From: Fischerella sp. PCC 9605
GTDB taxonomy: Bacteria; Cyanobacteriota; Cyanobacteriia; Cyanobacteriales; Nostocaceae
DNA length: 37,546 nucleotides
Direction of reading: 5' to 3'
Assembly (NCBI RefSeq): GCF_000517105.1
Contig: NZ_KI912151.1
Coordinates: 1,074,840 to 1,112,385 of the forward strand
Numbering within the stretch: the stretch's first letter is position 1; every line of letters starts with the position of its first letter. The notes beneath the pieces were generated by a model. It was not told the origin of the DNA and did no database searches. It worked only from the letters and a program-made list of their open reading frames with translations. Both the position numbers and the translations under genes were made by a program. Of the stretch, positions 1-9,082 are shown piece after piece.

Positions 1-75
1 GACTTTCATCCTCACTTACTCTCAATATCGTTGTTTACATTATAGATGTAAAAGATTATTTTGTATAGATATGAA

Positions 76-114
76 AACAGCGTAGTGATAAAACTTCATA
101 TCAGCTACGCTGTT
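76..114 (-). terminator. Probable Rho-independent terminator of the sensor kinase gene
   Basis: Ten-bp perfect inverted repeat (AACAGCGTAG at 76-85, CTACGCTGTT at 105-114), extended by TGAT/ATCA. Read on the minus strand it lies about 80 bases past the kinase stop codon and is followed by TTTTCAT, a short T-run. Structure seen in the sequence; termination is inferred. Confidence 0.5.
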
Positions 115-192
115 GTTGTTGTTGTTATTTATAATTTAATCAGATATAACCTCGCTCTGAACAGACGAGGCGTGACCTCGCTTCCCGCTATT

Positions 193-2928
193 TTAAGGTG
201 TGCGGGGGTTCTCATAAATTTCCCTCAAACACTTTACTGTAGGGTAGGATTGCGTAGCAACTGCCATCTGATTGTAGCGGCTGGTGTGGAACTGGCGGAG
301 GAAGTCTCTGGAAGAAGCTGCGTCATGTTTTGGTTCCTCTCGTTGTAGAAACTCTATAGGGGATTTTCCTTTGATATCCTCTGGGTGACTTTCCCCAAGG
401 TACAAACTTTCTTGAGCAAGTGTTGAAGAGACACCTTCTGTTTGCAGAGATTGATCTGGTAAGAATAGTGTAAACTGACTGCCTTTTCCCAAAATTGATT
501 CTACCGTTACATCGCCACCATGCAAACGGGCTAACTTGCGTGTCAAGGCTAAACCCAAACCTGTGCCTTCATATTGACGATTTAGCCGACTGTCAAGCTG
601 TTTAAAGGGTTCAAATAAGAACTTAAACTGACTTGGATCAATACCAATGCCTGTATCTGAGACTGTAAATTTAATCCCTTGGGGTACTTTTTTGATGTCC
701 AAGCACACCTTGCCTGCTGGTGTAAATTTAATTGCATTGGTAAGCAGATTGAGTAGCATTTGCTTGACTCGGCGCTCATCGGCAATGCAAATATCTGCTT
801 TTTCATCAATTTCGGTTACAAGTTGCAATCCCTTTTCTTCGGCGCGATCGCGTACTGTAGATATGACATATTCACACAACTCTTGCACTAACAACTTAGA
901 CAGAAATAGTTCTTCTTTACCTGCTTCCACTTTCGACAAATCGAGGATATCGTTGATTAGTGCCAGCAGATGTTCGCCACTGCTATAAATACAATTGACA
1001 TACTCTTTTTGCTTGTCATTGAGAGAACCAACCATTTCTTGTTGCAGCAATTGAGACAACCCCATAATTGCATTGAGAGGTGTCCTCAACTCATGACTCA
1101 TAGTTGCTAAAAATTCACTTTTTGCCCGACTTCCTGCTTCTGCTGCTTCCTTACTTTCACAAAGTTCTAATTCTGTTTGTTTGCGTTCGGTGATGTCCTC
1201 AATCATGGCGAGAAAATACTCTGGTTCGCCATTGGTACTGGACATTATGGAAATACTTACCAAAGCCCAAACAAATCGATGATCTTTGTGTAGAAACCGC
1301 CTTTCCATCTCCAGGCGATCGCGAATTCCGAAAACAAGTTGTTTGTAGAGTTCTAAATCTCCCTCTTGCTTAAAAATAAAATCTGTGAAGCGTTTGCCAG
1401 CTAACTCTTCTCGCGTATAGCCCAGCATCTGACATAATGCCGGATTAGTATCTACAATCCGTGCTTTCATATCTACTAGTCCGATACCGACAGAGGAACG
1501 TTCAAAAATCGCCCGGAATTCTGCTTCACTCTGTTTTAATGCCTCCTGTGCTGCGTTACGCTCACTAGCTTCTACTGCCAAGGTAACGAAATCAGCGATC
1601 GAACCTGCAAAGTTCTCTTCTTCTACTGTCCACTGGCGAATCCTGCTAATTTGTTCGTGACACACCACACCCACCAAGTGGCCACCCAACCAAATTGGGG
1701 CATTCAACAGAGATGCAATGCCAAAAGCAGACAGATAAGGCTCGGATAACTCTTGTGTTCTATTATCATTGCAGGCATCGTGGGCTGCAATGCTGCGTTG
1801 TTCTTCCAAAGCCTGAAAATAAGCAGGGAAATTTGCTTTCAACAGCGACATTCCCCAACTATGACGCTTTGTCCTCGCATCATACAAATCGACACATTCA
1901 ACTTTTGAGTGGTCGCTATTGTATAACCAGACACTGACTCGCTCTACTTCTATGGTTTGAGCAGCGGCTTCTGTGATTTCCCTTAAGGCTGCATTGAGAT
2001 TACCTTGCTGCAAAGTCTTGCTTTTTGCTAGTTGCACTAGGGTTTTACTTTGTTTTCGCAAACAATTTTCCCTTTTTTGCAGTGCTTCTTCTACCCGCTT
2101 ACGTTCTGTGATATCCCTAATCGCTACCACCCGCATTTTTTGCCCTTGGTAAGGAATGATTTTGCCTTGCATTTCCACTGGAAAAGTAGAGCCGTCTTTC
2201 TTAACTACAATTACTTCGTAGGGTTTTTCATAACCGGAAAGAATATATTTTCTGATTAACTCTTGTGATTCTGGTGTTACCAATTCAAAACTGCTTTTAC
2301 CAATTAGTTCTGCGACTTCATAACCTGTCATGTTTGCGACAACATGATTTGTATCTAAAATAATTCCATTGTCGTGTACGATAATTCCTTCAAAAGTTAA
2401 CTCAGACAAACAACGAAATCGAGCTTCGCTATCTCGCTGAGCAGATAAAGCTTGTTTAACAAGAGTAATTTCTCGGTTTTTAGATATTTCTTGTAAAATT
2501 AGTTGGCTTTTTGGGCGTTGACATTGCTGTCTTGTGACAGCGCATAGCAGTGTCCACCGCAACAATTGCAGCGTCATCTCACTTTTGACTAAGTAATCTT
2601 GAGCATTTATGCTCAGCACTCGTTTTAGCATTGCCTCATCTTGGCGATCGCTCATCGCGATAACTGCCATATTTGGGAACAGTGAGTGCAACTTCGGGAT
2701 AATTTCTAAATTCTGAGCATCCCTAACAGATAAATCCAATATCACTACATTGATAGATTCAGCCTGCAAAACAGATATAGCCTCAAGGAATTCCTGAACC
2801 TGAATCAACTGAAATTGAGGAACAGACGTAGAGTTACTTCTTCCTGCTGCCAAGAGCATTTCTTGGATTAAGTCAGCATAGCTCTGACTCTCCTCAAATA
2901 GCAAAATTTTAATTAGTTCACATGCCAT
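193..2928 (-). CDS. Hybrid sensor histidine kinase with N-terminal receiver domain (REC-PAS-GAF-PAS-HisKA-HATPase)
   Basis: A 911-residue cytoplasmic signalling kinase with no obvious membrane segment. Domains in order: receiver (about 1-125, phosphoacceptor Asp65 in VVILDLS), PAS (170-280, ending in RDITERK), GAF (about 305-455), a second PAS (470-580, ending in EDITERK), HisKA with H-box MSHELRTPLN (His612), and HATPase_c with N-box LNLLTNAIKF and G motifs SDTGIGID and GTGLGLAL. The last 80 or so residues match no domain that I know. The frame stays open to a TTG at 2973, but the ATG at 2928 starts right before the receiver fold and is preferred. There is no clear Shine-Dalgarno. An N-terminal receiver on a kinase suggests input from another kinase; the signal cannot be told. 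It stands alone, with a terminator-like hairpin behind it. Confidence 0.9.
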   Translation of the reverse strand: MACELIKILLFEESQSYADLIQEMLLAAGRSNSTSVPQFQLIQVQEFLEAISVLQAESINVVILDLSVRDAQNLEIIPKLHSLFPNMAVIAMSDRQDEAMLKRVLSINAQDYLVKSEMTLQLLRWTLLCAVTRQQCQRPKSQLILQEISKNREITLVKQALSAQRDSEARFRCLSELTFEGIIVHDNGIILDTNHVVANMTGYEVAELIGKSSFELVTPESQELIRKYILSGYEKPYEVIVVKKDGSTFPVEMQGKIIPYQGQKMRVVAIRDITERKRVEEALQKRENCLRKQSKTLVQLAKSKTLQQGNLNAALREITEAAAQTIEVERVSVWLYNSDHSKVECVDLYDARTKRHSWGMSLLKANFPAYFQALEEQRSIAAHDACNDNRTQELSEPYLSAFGIASLLNAPIWLGGHLVGVVCHEQISRIRQWTVEEENFAGSIADFVTLAVEASERNAAQEALKQSEAEFRAIFERSSVGIGLVDMKARIVDTNPALCQMLGYTREELAGKRFTDFIFKQEGDLELYKQLVFGIRDRLEMERRFLHKDHRFVWALVSISIMSSTNGEPEYFLAMIEDITERKQTELELCESKEAAEAGSRAKSEFLATMSHELRTPLNAIMGLSQLLQQEMVGSLNDKQKEYVNCIYSSGEHLLALINDILDLSKVEAGKEELFLSKLLVQELCEYVISTVRDRAEEKGLQLVTEIDEKADICIADERRVKQMLLNLLTNAIKFTPAGKVCLDIKKVPQGIKFTVSDTGIGIDPSQFKFLFEPFKQLDSRLNRQYEGTGLGLALTRKLARLHGGDVTVESILGKGSQFTLFLPDQSLQTEGVSSTLAQESLYLGESHPEDIKGKSPIEFLQREEPKHDAASSRDFLRQFHTSRYNQMAVATQSYPTVKCLREIYENPRTP

Positions 2929-3150
2929 GCTTGTCACCAGTAGAACATCTTCACAAAAAAGGGCGACAATCAAAGTCGCAAAACGATGATGTTTGCCTTA
3001 TCGCCATTCTTTGTGAGTGTGTTAACACCCCGTGTACGTAAAACCACTGTTAAGAATTTATTTATGCCCAAGCTGCGAGGGATTACATTATATAGTAATA
3101 TTACTGAAAAAAGATAAAAACTGCCGTAAAGTTGATCGCTCTACCCTACA

Positions 3151-3356
3151 TCAATACCTTCGCCAATTTTGTGAAACGCCCGCAGGCTGGAAGCCTGGAC
3201 GCCAGTTGCTACAATGGGGAGAACCACCAAGGGCGCACTGGCTCGGCTGCACGTCAAAGCCCACCTCCGTGGACTGAAAACCTTACAGGCTGAGGAGGCG
3301 GGCTTGGTTTATGTAGCTGCACCCTTCGAGGGTGTCGGATTTTGACGAAGGTATTG
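3151..3356. mobile_element. MITE-like non-autonomous element with terminal inverted repeats
   Basis: The ends CAATACCTTCG (3152-3162) and CGAAGGTATTG (3346-3356) are a perfect 11-bp inverted repeat, and similarity continues for a few more bases. Direct repeats CTACA lie at 3146-3150 and 3357-3361 and look like a 5-bp target duplication; one extra T (3151) sits on the left. The inside holds several hairpins: CAGGCTGGAAGCCTG near 3183, GCCCACCTCC/GGAGGCGGGC (3259-3268 with 3294-3303), and CACCC-TTCGA-GGGTG at 3320-3334. There is no credible coding frame inside. The remaining gap bases (2929-3150 and 3357-3560) hold nothing I can name. Confidence 0.5.
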
Positions 3357-3560
3357 CTACACAGTCGATGGTTAAGAGTTAGGGCATTGCTGAATCAAGA
3401 TATAAATTGTCATTCTGAGCGGAACCCTACCCTGCGGAGGGCTTTATTGCCCATTCCACAATTTTGGAGCTGAAAATCACTACCCCAGTCCCTAATCACC
3501 AGTCCCCAGTCCCTTTTACCGTATTGATTTTTCGTACTGGCAAATGGTTTATTACTGAAC

Positions 3561-3887
3561 TTAATTGCGCTGTACTTCGACATAATCTTGTAGTTGCCGC
3601 TTGGCAGCATCAAAGGCATCCCGAATTGCCACATAAATATCTTGATGGCTTTCATTGTCAGATGGATTGCTATTGACTACTATCTCTGTTCCTGGTAAAG
3701 TAATGTCAATTTGTATATGATAAAGCTTGCCCTTTTGGTGATTTCGATGTGGTGCGTCTACCACTACTCGACAGCTTGTAATTCGGTTATGAAATTGCTC
3801 TAATTTAGCGGCATATTCACGAATTTTTTCCTCAACCGCTTCAGATTTTTGAACATTGCGAAAGTTAACTTGTAGTGGCGATCGCAT
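3561..3887 (-). CDS. hpf: Short ribosome hibernation promoting factor (HPF/RaiA family)
   Basis: A 108-residue protein of the HPF/RaiA (sigma-54 modulation) family, which binds the 30S decoding region and silences or protects ribosomes in stationary phase or darkness. The sequence shows the usual N-terminal strand (LQVNFRNVQKSEAVEEKIRE), the middle strand CRVVVDAPHRNHQKGKLY and the last helix IYVAIRDAFDAAKRQLQDY. It lacks the C-terminal dimerisation domain of the roughly 190-residue long form (LrtA), so it is the short type. The start has a strong GAGGAG Shine-Dalgarno five to six bases upstream. It is a single gene; a promoter could not be picked out. Confidence 0.85.
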   Translation of the reverse strand: MRSPLQVNFRNVQKSEAVEEKIREYAAKLEQFHNRITSCRVVVDAPHRNHQKGKLYHIQIDITLPGTEIVVNSNPSDNESHQDIYVAIRDAFDAAKRQLQDYVEVQRN

Positions 3888-4122
3888 TTTTTCTCCTCAC
3901 TGTGTAAATTGATTAAGTCTACCTAAAGATTAAAAAGAAAATTTGAGGAACTTGTGAGGAACTTCCCCAATTCAAGCGAGTAATTCTCGCACTGACATAC
4001 TCGCGATGCCAAACAAAATTTCCCCATCTCCCATTCTCTTACCTACAGACAGATACCCAGCCTCTGAGATTTTGCAAGAATTAAATTATTAAATTAATTG
4101 CAACTATTGTGGAGATGGAGCA

Positions 4123-5052
4123 ATGAGCAATGGCGACTTGAGAATTGTCTCCCTAATTCCTAGTGGAACTGAGATTTTAGCAGCGTTAGGTTTAACTGAT
4201 GCTATTGTTGGGCGATCGCACGAGTGTGACTACCCCCCAGAAATTCAAGATCGTCCGATTTGTACCCAACCCAGGCTGAACACTAGTGCTTCAAGCAGTG
4301 AAATCAACGACAAAATTAATAAATTAATCCAATCTGCTCTCAGTATCTACGAGATTAAAATCGAGATTTTGAAGCGATTGCATCCCACTCACATTATCAC
4401 CCAAGACCAGTGTGATGTCTGTGCTGTCAGTGTATCAGAAGTGGAAAAGGCTGTAGCTTCAATCACTCATACCCCACCCGAGATTATCTCTTTAAAACCG
4501 AATGTTCTCAAAGATGTTTGGGCTGATGTAGAGCGAGTAGCTAACGCTTTTGGTGTAGACTCATTGAAGGTGCTAGAAAACTTAGAAGCTCGCGTAAAAA
4601 TAGTTTCTCAAAAAACACAAGGACTTTCCCAAACAGAGAAATTACCAACAGTAGCATGTATCGAATGGACTGACCCTTTGATGATTGCTGCTAATTGGAT
4701 TCCTGAATTAGTTACCTTAGCAGGAGGAGAACCGTTATTTAGTACCACAGGTCAACCTTCCTCACATTTAAAGTGGGAAAATCTGATTGCGAGCAATCCA
4801 GATATTATTATTTTTATGCCCTGTGGCTTTGATTTAAATCGCACTCGTCAAGAAGCTGAGTTATTAACTCAACATCCAGAGTGGGAAAATCTGCGTGCTA
4901 ACCAAAATGGCAGAGTCTATATCACTGATGGTAATTCTTACTTCAACCGTCCAGGGCCTCGACTGGTAGATTCAACAGAAATGTTAGCAGAAATTCTGCA
5001 TCCGGAAATTTTTCAATATGGTTATAAAGGACAAACTTGGGAACTCTTGTAA
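4123..5052 (+). CDS. BtuF/TroA-like substrate-binding protein (cobalamin-binding protein family)
   Basis: A 309-residue protein of the helical-backbone periplasmic binding-protein superfamily often annotated as cobalamin-binding (COG0614). Visible hallmarks are the first lobe start RIVSLIPSGTEILAALGL, GRSHECDYP, the ligand-side segment TQDQCDVCAVS, and the second lobe CIEWTDPLMIAANWIPELV with NPDIIIFMPCG. It has no signal peptide or lipobox; residues 1-8 run straight into the first strand, so it may be cytosolic and not a classic transporter partner. No permease or ATPase gene is adjacent. A GGAGATGGAG purine run stands just ahead of the ATG. No B12 riboswitch was recognised upstream. The fold family is fairly sure, the ligand is not. 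Confidence 0.75.
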   Translation: MSNGDLRIVSLIPSGTEILAALGLTDAIVGRSHECDYPPEIQDRPICTQPRLNTSASSSEINDKINKLIQSALSIYEIKIEILKRLHPTHIITQDQCDVCAVSVSEVEKAVASITHTPPEIISLKPNVLKDVWADVERVANAFGVDSLKVLENLEARVKIVSQKTQGLSQTEKLPTVACIEWTDPLMIAANWIPELVTLAGGEPLFSTTGQPSSHLKWENLIASNPDIIIFMPCGFDLNRTRQEAELLTQHPEWENLRANQNGRVYITDGNSYFNRPGPRLVDSTEMLAEILHPEIFQYGYKGQTWELL

Positions 5053-5055
5053 AAT

Positions 5056-5112
5056 TATGAATTATGAATTATGAATTATCAAAAATTCTATCATTTGTGA
5101 TTCATAATTTAC
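5056..5112. repeat. AT-rich ATGAATT repeats with a distant inverted copy
   Basis: Three tandem copies of the 8-mer TTATGAAT-type unit just after the stop of the binding-protein gene, then an inverted copy (GATTCATAATTT) about 20 bases on. It could fold as a weak hairpin. The same sequence type recurs at 5603-5675, on the other side of the emfourin gene. Confidence 0.5.
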
Positions 5113-5212
5113 GGCAGTTTTCATATCAATGGAGGACATAATTACTCCAACTCTATTCCTCATTCTCTATTCCCAGCCTTGACTGTAGTTTATGCATCTC
5201 AAAATAGCTATA

Positions 5213-5512
5213 TCATTTTTTGCTTGCTACATTATTTACCCATTCAATAATGGGTTTTAAGCTTCCTGGTAGTGCTGCCTCACTGACTGTAACCGTGTGT
5301 TGCTGACCGTTATTTTCTACTGTCAAAGTATACTGAAAGCGATCGGCTTGGTGAGGAGGAGCATTAATTTTTGTGGGTAGACTAAAGAAATTTGCGGCTT
5401 CTAACATTTGAGGTAACTGCTTAGCCTCCTCTGGAGACAGATTAGCCGTATCAACAGTTGCTTTCTTGCTTATGCCAGTAAAACCACCCGTGCGTTGAAG
5501 CGAGATCCGCAT
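5213..5512 (-). CDS. Emfourin-like protealysin inhibitor
   Basis: A 99-residue protein that I recognise as emfourin-like, the small proteinaceous inhibitor encoded next to protealysin-like M4 proteases. Visible features: N-terminal strand MRISLQRTGGFTGISKKATVDT, then an LSPEEAKQLPQMLEAANFF helix, then strands QADRFQYTLTVENNGQQHTVTV and a final helix LKPIIEWVNN. There is no signal peptide, as expected for an inhibitor acting in the cytoplasm. The gene follows the M4 protease gene on the same strand, the usual order for this pair, though with a 163-base gap. A GGAGAGGAC Shine-Dalgarno precedes the ATG. The assignment rests on the sequence pattern and on the neighbour, which agree. Confidence 0.8.
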   Translation of the reverse strand: MRISLQRTGGFTGISKKATVDTANLSPEEAKQLPQMLEAANFFSLPTKINAPPHQADRFQYTLTVENNGQQHTVTVSEAALPGSLKPIIEWVNNVASKK

Positions 5513-5602
5513 TTGTCCTCTCCGTAATGCTGCCTTTTGCTATAAACAAAAATACTGGGAGATTCAAGTTTCTTCTCCCAGTTTAGCAACAAAAGACAAC
5601 AA

Positions 5603-5675
5603 GAAATTATGAATTGTAAATTATGAATTGTAAATGATAAAAACTTTCATAATTCATAATTCATAATTCATAATT
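5603..5675. repeat. Inverted AT-rich ATGAATTAT repeats between protease and inhibitor genes
   Basis: Two copies reading AATTATGAATTGTAA are followed by four tandem copies of the inverted unit (CATAATT). The two blocks can pair into an AT-rich hairpin just after the protease stop codon. It could lower or process read-through into the inhibitor gene; that is only inference. The unit is shared with 5056-5112. Confidence 0.55.
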
Positions 5676-6755
5676 CTAAATAACTCCCACCTCTTTCCAA
5701 GCCTTCTCCACTACATTTTGTTCTAGGCTTCCTTGACCGTAGAGTTCACCAGCAACCTGAATAATTGTCTTGGCAGCACGTTTAAAACTAGCCCGAGAAC
5801 GCAGGCGATCGCGTAAAGCAATATACCAGATTTTGCCAACTTTTTCCCAAGCATAACCGCCAATCTCTGTTGCTGCTAGGTAAAAGGCGCGGTTGGGAAT
5901 ACCCGAGTTGATATGCACCCCACCGTTATCCTCAAAACCCATATATTTATCTTTCATGTGGCCTGGTTGAGGATCTTTGCCCAGTATTGGGTCATTGTAT
6001 GCTGTCCCCGGCGCTTTCATGGAGCGAATACCCACACCTTTGACTTTGTCTGTAAATAAACCTTCTCCAATGATCCAGTCTGCTTCTTGTGCAGTCTGTT
6101 TTTTTACCCACTGTTTCACCAATGAGCCAAAGACATCAGAGAATGATTCATTTAGCGCCCCAGACTCGCCAAAATATATGAGACCAGCTTCATACTGAGT
6201 AACACCGTGTGTTAACTCATGCCCGATAATATCAATACATTTAGTAAAGCGCTGAAAGATTTCACCGTCGCCATCACCATAAACCATTTGGTCGCCATTC
6301 CAAAAGGCGTTATCGTATTTGACACCGTAATGCACAGTGGAGTCTAAACGTAGCCCTTTGTCATCGATAGAATTTCGCTCGAATACCTCATAATATAAGT
6401 CATAGGTTGCCCCAGCAGCATCATAAGCTTCGTCGACTGCATCATCTCCACTGGGAGGATCGCCTTCGTGACGCACTGGCTTACCAGGAAGTTCTTCAGT
6501 ACCTTTAGCATCAAAAATTGTGCGACTTTTCTCACCGGGAGAAACTGCAAAATTGATATTACCGATTACGTTTCGCCGTCCCCGAAACTGTGCCGAAACA
6601 CTTAATGTGTGAAATGCCCATCTGCGCTGTTCGGGGCTACCATTCACTGCGATATTTTCCAGCATGTGGGGTGGCACAACACAACAAATAGGGCATCTAG
6701 AATATAGTTGATGCTCACACCCAAACCCCAATGATTTTTTCTTATTTCGAGCCAT
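5676..6755 (-). CDS. Protealysin-like M4 (thermolysin family) metalloprotease with short propeptide
   Basis: A 359-residue zinc protease. The N-terminal part carries the short protealysin-type propeptide (CPICCVVPPHMLENIA, about residues 21-37) in place of the long FTP/PepSY propeptide of secreted thermolysins, and there is no signal peptide. The catalytic domain shows HELTH (zinc ligands His179 and His183, catalytic Glu180), GALNESFSDVFG (third ligand Glu203), and DNGGVHINSGIPNRAFY (His281, equal to thermolysin His231). The start is the ATG with AAGGAG ten bases upstream; an earlier in-frame ATG at 6794 has no such site. Downstream lies its probable inhibitor, emfourin. Protealysins are thought to act inside the cell or after leaving without a Sec signal; targets are unknown. 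Confidence 0.92.
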   Translation of the reverse strand: MARNKKKSLGFGCEHQLYSRCPICCVVPPHMLENIAVNGSPEQRRWAFHTLSVSAQFRGRRNVIGNINFAVSPGEKSRTIFDAKGTEELPGKPVRHEGDPPSGDDAVDEAYDAAGATYDLYYEVFERNSIDDKGLRLDSTVHYGVKYDNAFWNGDQMVYGDGDGEIFQRFTKCIDIIGHELTHGVTQYEAGLIYFGESGALNESFSDVFGSLVKQWVKKQTAQEADWIIGEGLFTDKVKGVGIRSMKAPGTAYNDPILGKDPQPGHMKDKYMGFEDNGGVHINSGIPNRAFYLAATEIGGYAWEKVGKIWYIALRDRLRSRASFKRAAKTIIQVAGELYGQGSLEQNVVEKAWKEVGVI

Positions 6756-7390
6756 CCCAGATTTTCTCCTTCTTGCTAAATTGAGTGATGGCAAACACTG
6801 GTTTTAATACTAAGTTGCAGTCAAAGATAGTACTTCCCTCACCCTGCCTGTCGGCACCCCTCTCCCAATTTGGGAGAGGGGAAGGGGAGAGGGCACGAAT
6901 TGCTATTGCTATGTCTGAACGCAACTTGGTATAACTCCACTGTAAAAATGAGCAGAAAACCTAATCAAACAGCGAGTTTTTAGTTTGTGTTTTTGAAGGT
7001 ATTTTCTACTCTTTATTTTCAACAGATTAGTTACTCAGTCACAGTACCCTTTGAGGGTACTTTTATGTTGGGGTATCGCATCAAAAAACAAGGTAAACTT
7101 TTAAGCTGTAATTTTGAGCCTAAATCCTGGCTTCATTCAGCAACACTTTTTCATATACCCAACGGGCTTATATTGGTGCGACACAGCTAATTTTGTGCAT
7201 TAGAAAAATCTTGTGGGATGGGCTTCTAGCCCGTCCTCATAGACGGGCAGGATACCCGCACCACAAAACAATTTATTGCATCATTTTAGTCGTATCACGC
7301 CAACATAATAGTTCTTATTAACCGTACTTGTGTTATTTTTTACTTTTTTTTAACTACAGATTTAATATTTAACCAAGCAGGAGCATCGCA
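6756..7390. other. Intergenic region holding three repeat/hairpin elements
   Basis: No convincing gene. It holds a 12-bp palindrome CCCCTCTCCCAA/TTGGGAGAGGGG at 6857-6881, part of a C/G-rich dispersed repeat typical of Nostocales. A terminator-like stem AGTACCC/GGGTACT (7043-7049 and 7055-7061) is followed by TTT. A third dispersed repeat runs from 7211 to 7266, with GCCCGTC/GACGGGC arms. A 67-codon frame at 6987-7190 runs through the terminator-like stem and is not believed. Confidence 0.6.
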
Positions 7391-8908
7391 CTATCCCAAA
7401 AACAGCTTATACGCTGGATTCTTGTTTTCATCCCAATAGCGATAGCCAAGTGTATCTAAAAATGCTTGCCACTCTTCCATCTCATGAGGGGGAACTTGTA
7501 TCCCAACGACAATTCGCCCGTAGTCTGCACCATTGTTGCGGTAGTGGAACATGCTGATATTCCAATTCGGACTCATGGAATCTACAAACTTCATCAATGC
7601 GCCGGGACGTTCGGGAAACTCGAAACGGTAAAGTAATTCATTGTGGGCAAGGGGGGAATGCCCGCCAACCATGTGCCGCAGGTGTAATTTCGTTAGTTCG
7701 TCATCGGTTAAGTCAATAGTTTTGAACCCACACTCTTCAAAAGTTGCAACCATATTTGCCCTGTCGGCACGTTTTTCTATTTGCACGCCCACAAAAATAT
7801 GTGCCTCTTTTTCATCGGCAATGCGATAGTTAAACTCAGTCAAGTTGCGTTTGCCCATGCATTGGCAAAACTTGCGGAGACTACCAGCTTCTTCAGGAAT
7901 TGTGACTGCAAAGATGGCTTCGCGGCGTTCGCCCAACTCTGCCCGTTCTGCTACAAACCGGAGGCGATCGAAGTTCATATTGGCACCACAGGCTACGGCA
8001 ATTAATGTTTGCCCTTCGATTTGCTCCCGCTCTACATAGGCTTTGGCACCTGCGATCGCCAGTGCCCCCGCAGGTTCCAAAATGGATCGTGTATCTTCAA
8101 ATACATCTTTAATCGCGGCACAGGTATCATCCGTATCAACGAGAATGATATCATCTACATATTGCTGGCACAAGCGAAAAGTCTCTTCACCCACTTCCCG
8201 CACCGCTACACCGTCAGCAAATAAGCCCACCTGAGACAATCGCACTCGCTGTCCTGCTTTTAGAGATTGATGCATGGCATCGGCATCTACAGGCTCAACG
8301 CCAATAATCTTGATTTCTGGACGCAACCGCTTCACATATGCCGCAATTCCAGAGATCAATCCACCACCACCAATCGCTACAAAAATCGCATGGATGGGTT
8401 GCTGGTATTGGCGCAAAATTTCCATGCCGATGGTTCCCTGTCCCGCAATCACCTCCGGATCGTCAAAAGGGTGAATAAAAGTTAAGCCCTTTTCTGCTTC
8501 CAATTGACGGGCGTAAGCATAAGCATCATCGTAGGTATCCCCATGCAACACTACCTCTCCTCCCCTGGCTCTGACTGCATCTACCTTAACTTGGGGTGTG
8601 GTTATAGGCATAACGATAATCGCTTGGGTTCCTAACTGCCGGGCACCAAGGGCAACTCCTTGAGCATGGTTGCCAGCAGATGCAGCAATTACACCCTGTG
8701 CCAGTAAATCCGAGGGTAAGTTTGCCATCTTGTTATAAGCACCACGCAGCTTAAAGGAAAATACTGACTGCATATCCTCGCGCTTCAGCAGGAGTTTATT
8801 ATTCAGTCGTGCAGAAAGATTTGGGGCATACTCCAGTGGTGTTTCTTGGGCAACATCATATACGCGGGCAGTCAGAATTTGTACCAGATAGTCACAAAGC
8901 ATGGGCAT
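7391..8908 (-). CDS. ilvA: Biosynthetic threonine ammonia-lyase (threonine deaminase)
   Basis: Catalyses PLP-dependent conversion of L-threonine to 2-oxobutanoate and ammonia, the first step to isoleucine. From the ATG at 8908 it is 505 residues, the normal IlvA length. Visible: PLP lysine in SFKLRGAYNKM (Lys53), SAGNHAQG (about 77-84), the phosphate-binding GGGG loop (about 180-183), and two C-terminal ACT-like regulatory repeats (from about residue 320; EEAGSLRKFCQCMG and ERPGALMKFVDSM), which normally bind isoleucine or valine. The frame stays open without a stop for another 130 codons upstream, into a different small conserved ORF; see the entry at 9083-9298. No strong Shine-Dalgarno stands before 8908, so a fused 635-residue product cannot be excluded. 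Confidence 0.93.
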   Translation of the reverse strand: MPMLCDYLVQILTARVYDVAQETPLEYAPNLSARLNNKLLLKREDMQSVFSFKLRGAYNKMANLPSDLLAQGVIAASAGNHAQGVALGARQLGTQAIIVMPITTPQVKVDAVRARGGEVVLHGDTYDDAYAYARQLEAEKGLTFIHPFDDPEVIAGQGTIGMEILRQYQQPIHAIFVAIGGGGLISGIAAYVKRLRPEIKIIGVEPVDADAMHQSLKAGQRVRLSQVGLFADGVAVREVGEETFRLCQQYVDDIILVDTDDTCAAIKDVFEDTRSILEPAGALAIAGAKAYVEREQIEGQTLIAVACGANMNFDRLRFVAERAELGERREAIFAVTIPEEAGSLRKFCQCMGKRNLTEFNYRIADEKEAHIFVGVQIEKRADRANMVATFEECGFKTIDLTDDELTKLHLRHMVGGHSPLAHNELLYRFEFPERPGALMKFVDSMSPNWNISMFHYRNNGADYGRIVVGIQVPPHEMEEWQAFLDTLGYRYWDENKNPAYKLFLG

Positions 8909-8992
8909 TAACAAGTTGATAGATGCCGGATAGAGGATAATTTTACGGCACTTGTGTACCTGTTTTGCAGATATGGTTAGGTTGAGCGTCAA

Positions 8993-9022
8993 ATTCCCGA
9001 CTTCCTTGAAGAAGTCGGGAAT
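8993..9022. repeat. Palindromic repeat upstream of ilvA
   Basis: Perfect 12-bp inverted repeat ATTCCCGACTTC/GAAGTCGGGAAT with a 6-base loop. It is of the dispersed type common in Nostocales intergenic DNA. Here it lies in frame between a small ORF and ilvA and adds codons without adding a stop. Confidence 0.7.
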
Positions 9023-9082
9023 CTTGTGTTGCATCACGCCTGCTCTATTTTTTGTGTAATTTTTCCAACTGCTTGGGCGAGC

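Noticed and set aside
61-348. 95-codon plus-strand frame at the left edge
   Set aside because: It runs through the terminator hairpin and then antisense to the end of the sensor kinase gene.
3888-4122. B12 riboswitch ahead of the BtuF-like gene
   Set aside because: The conserved B12-box sequence and the expected long folded leader were not found in the 235 bases upstream.
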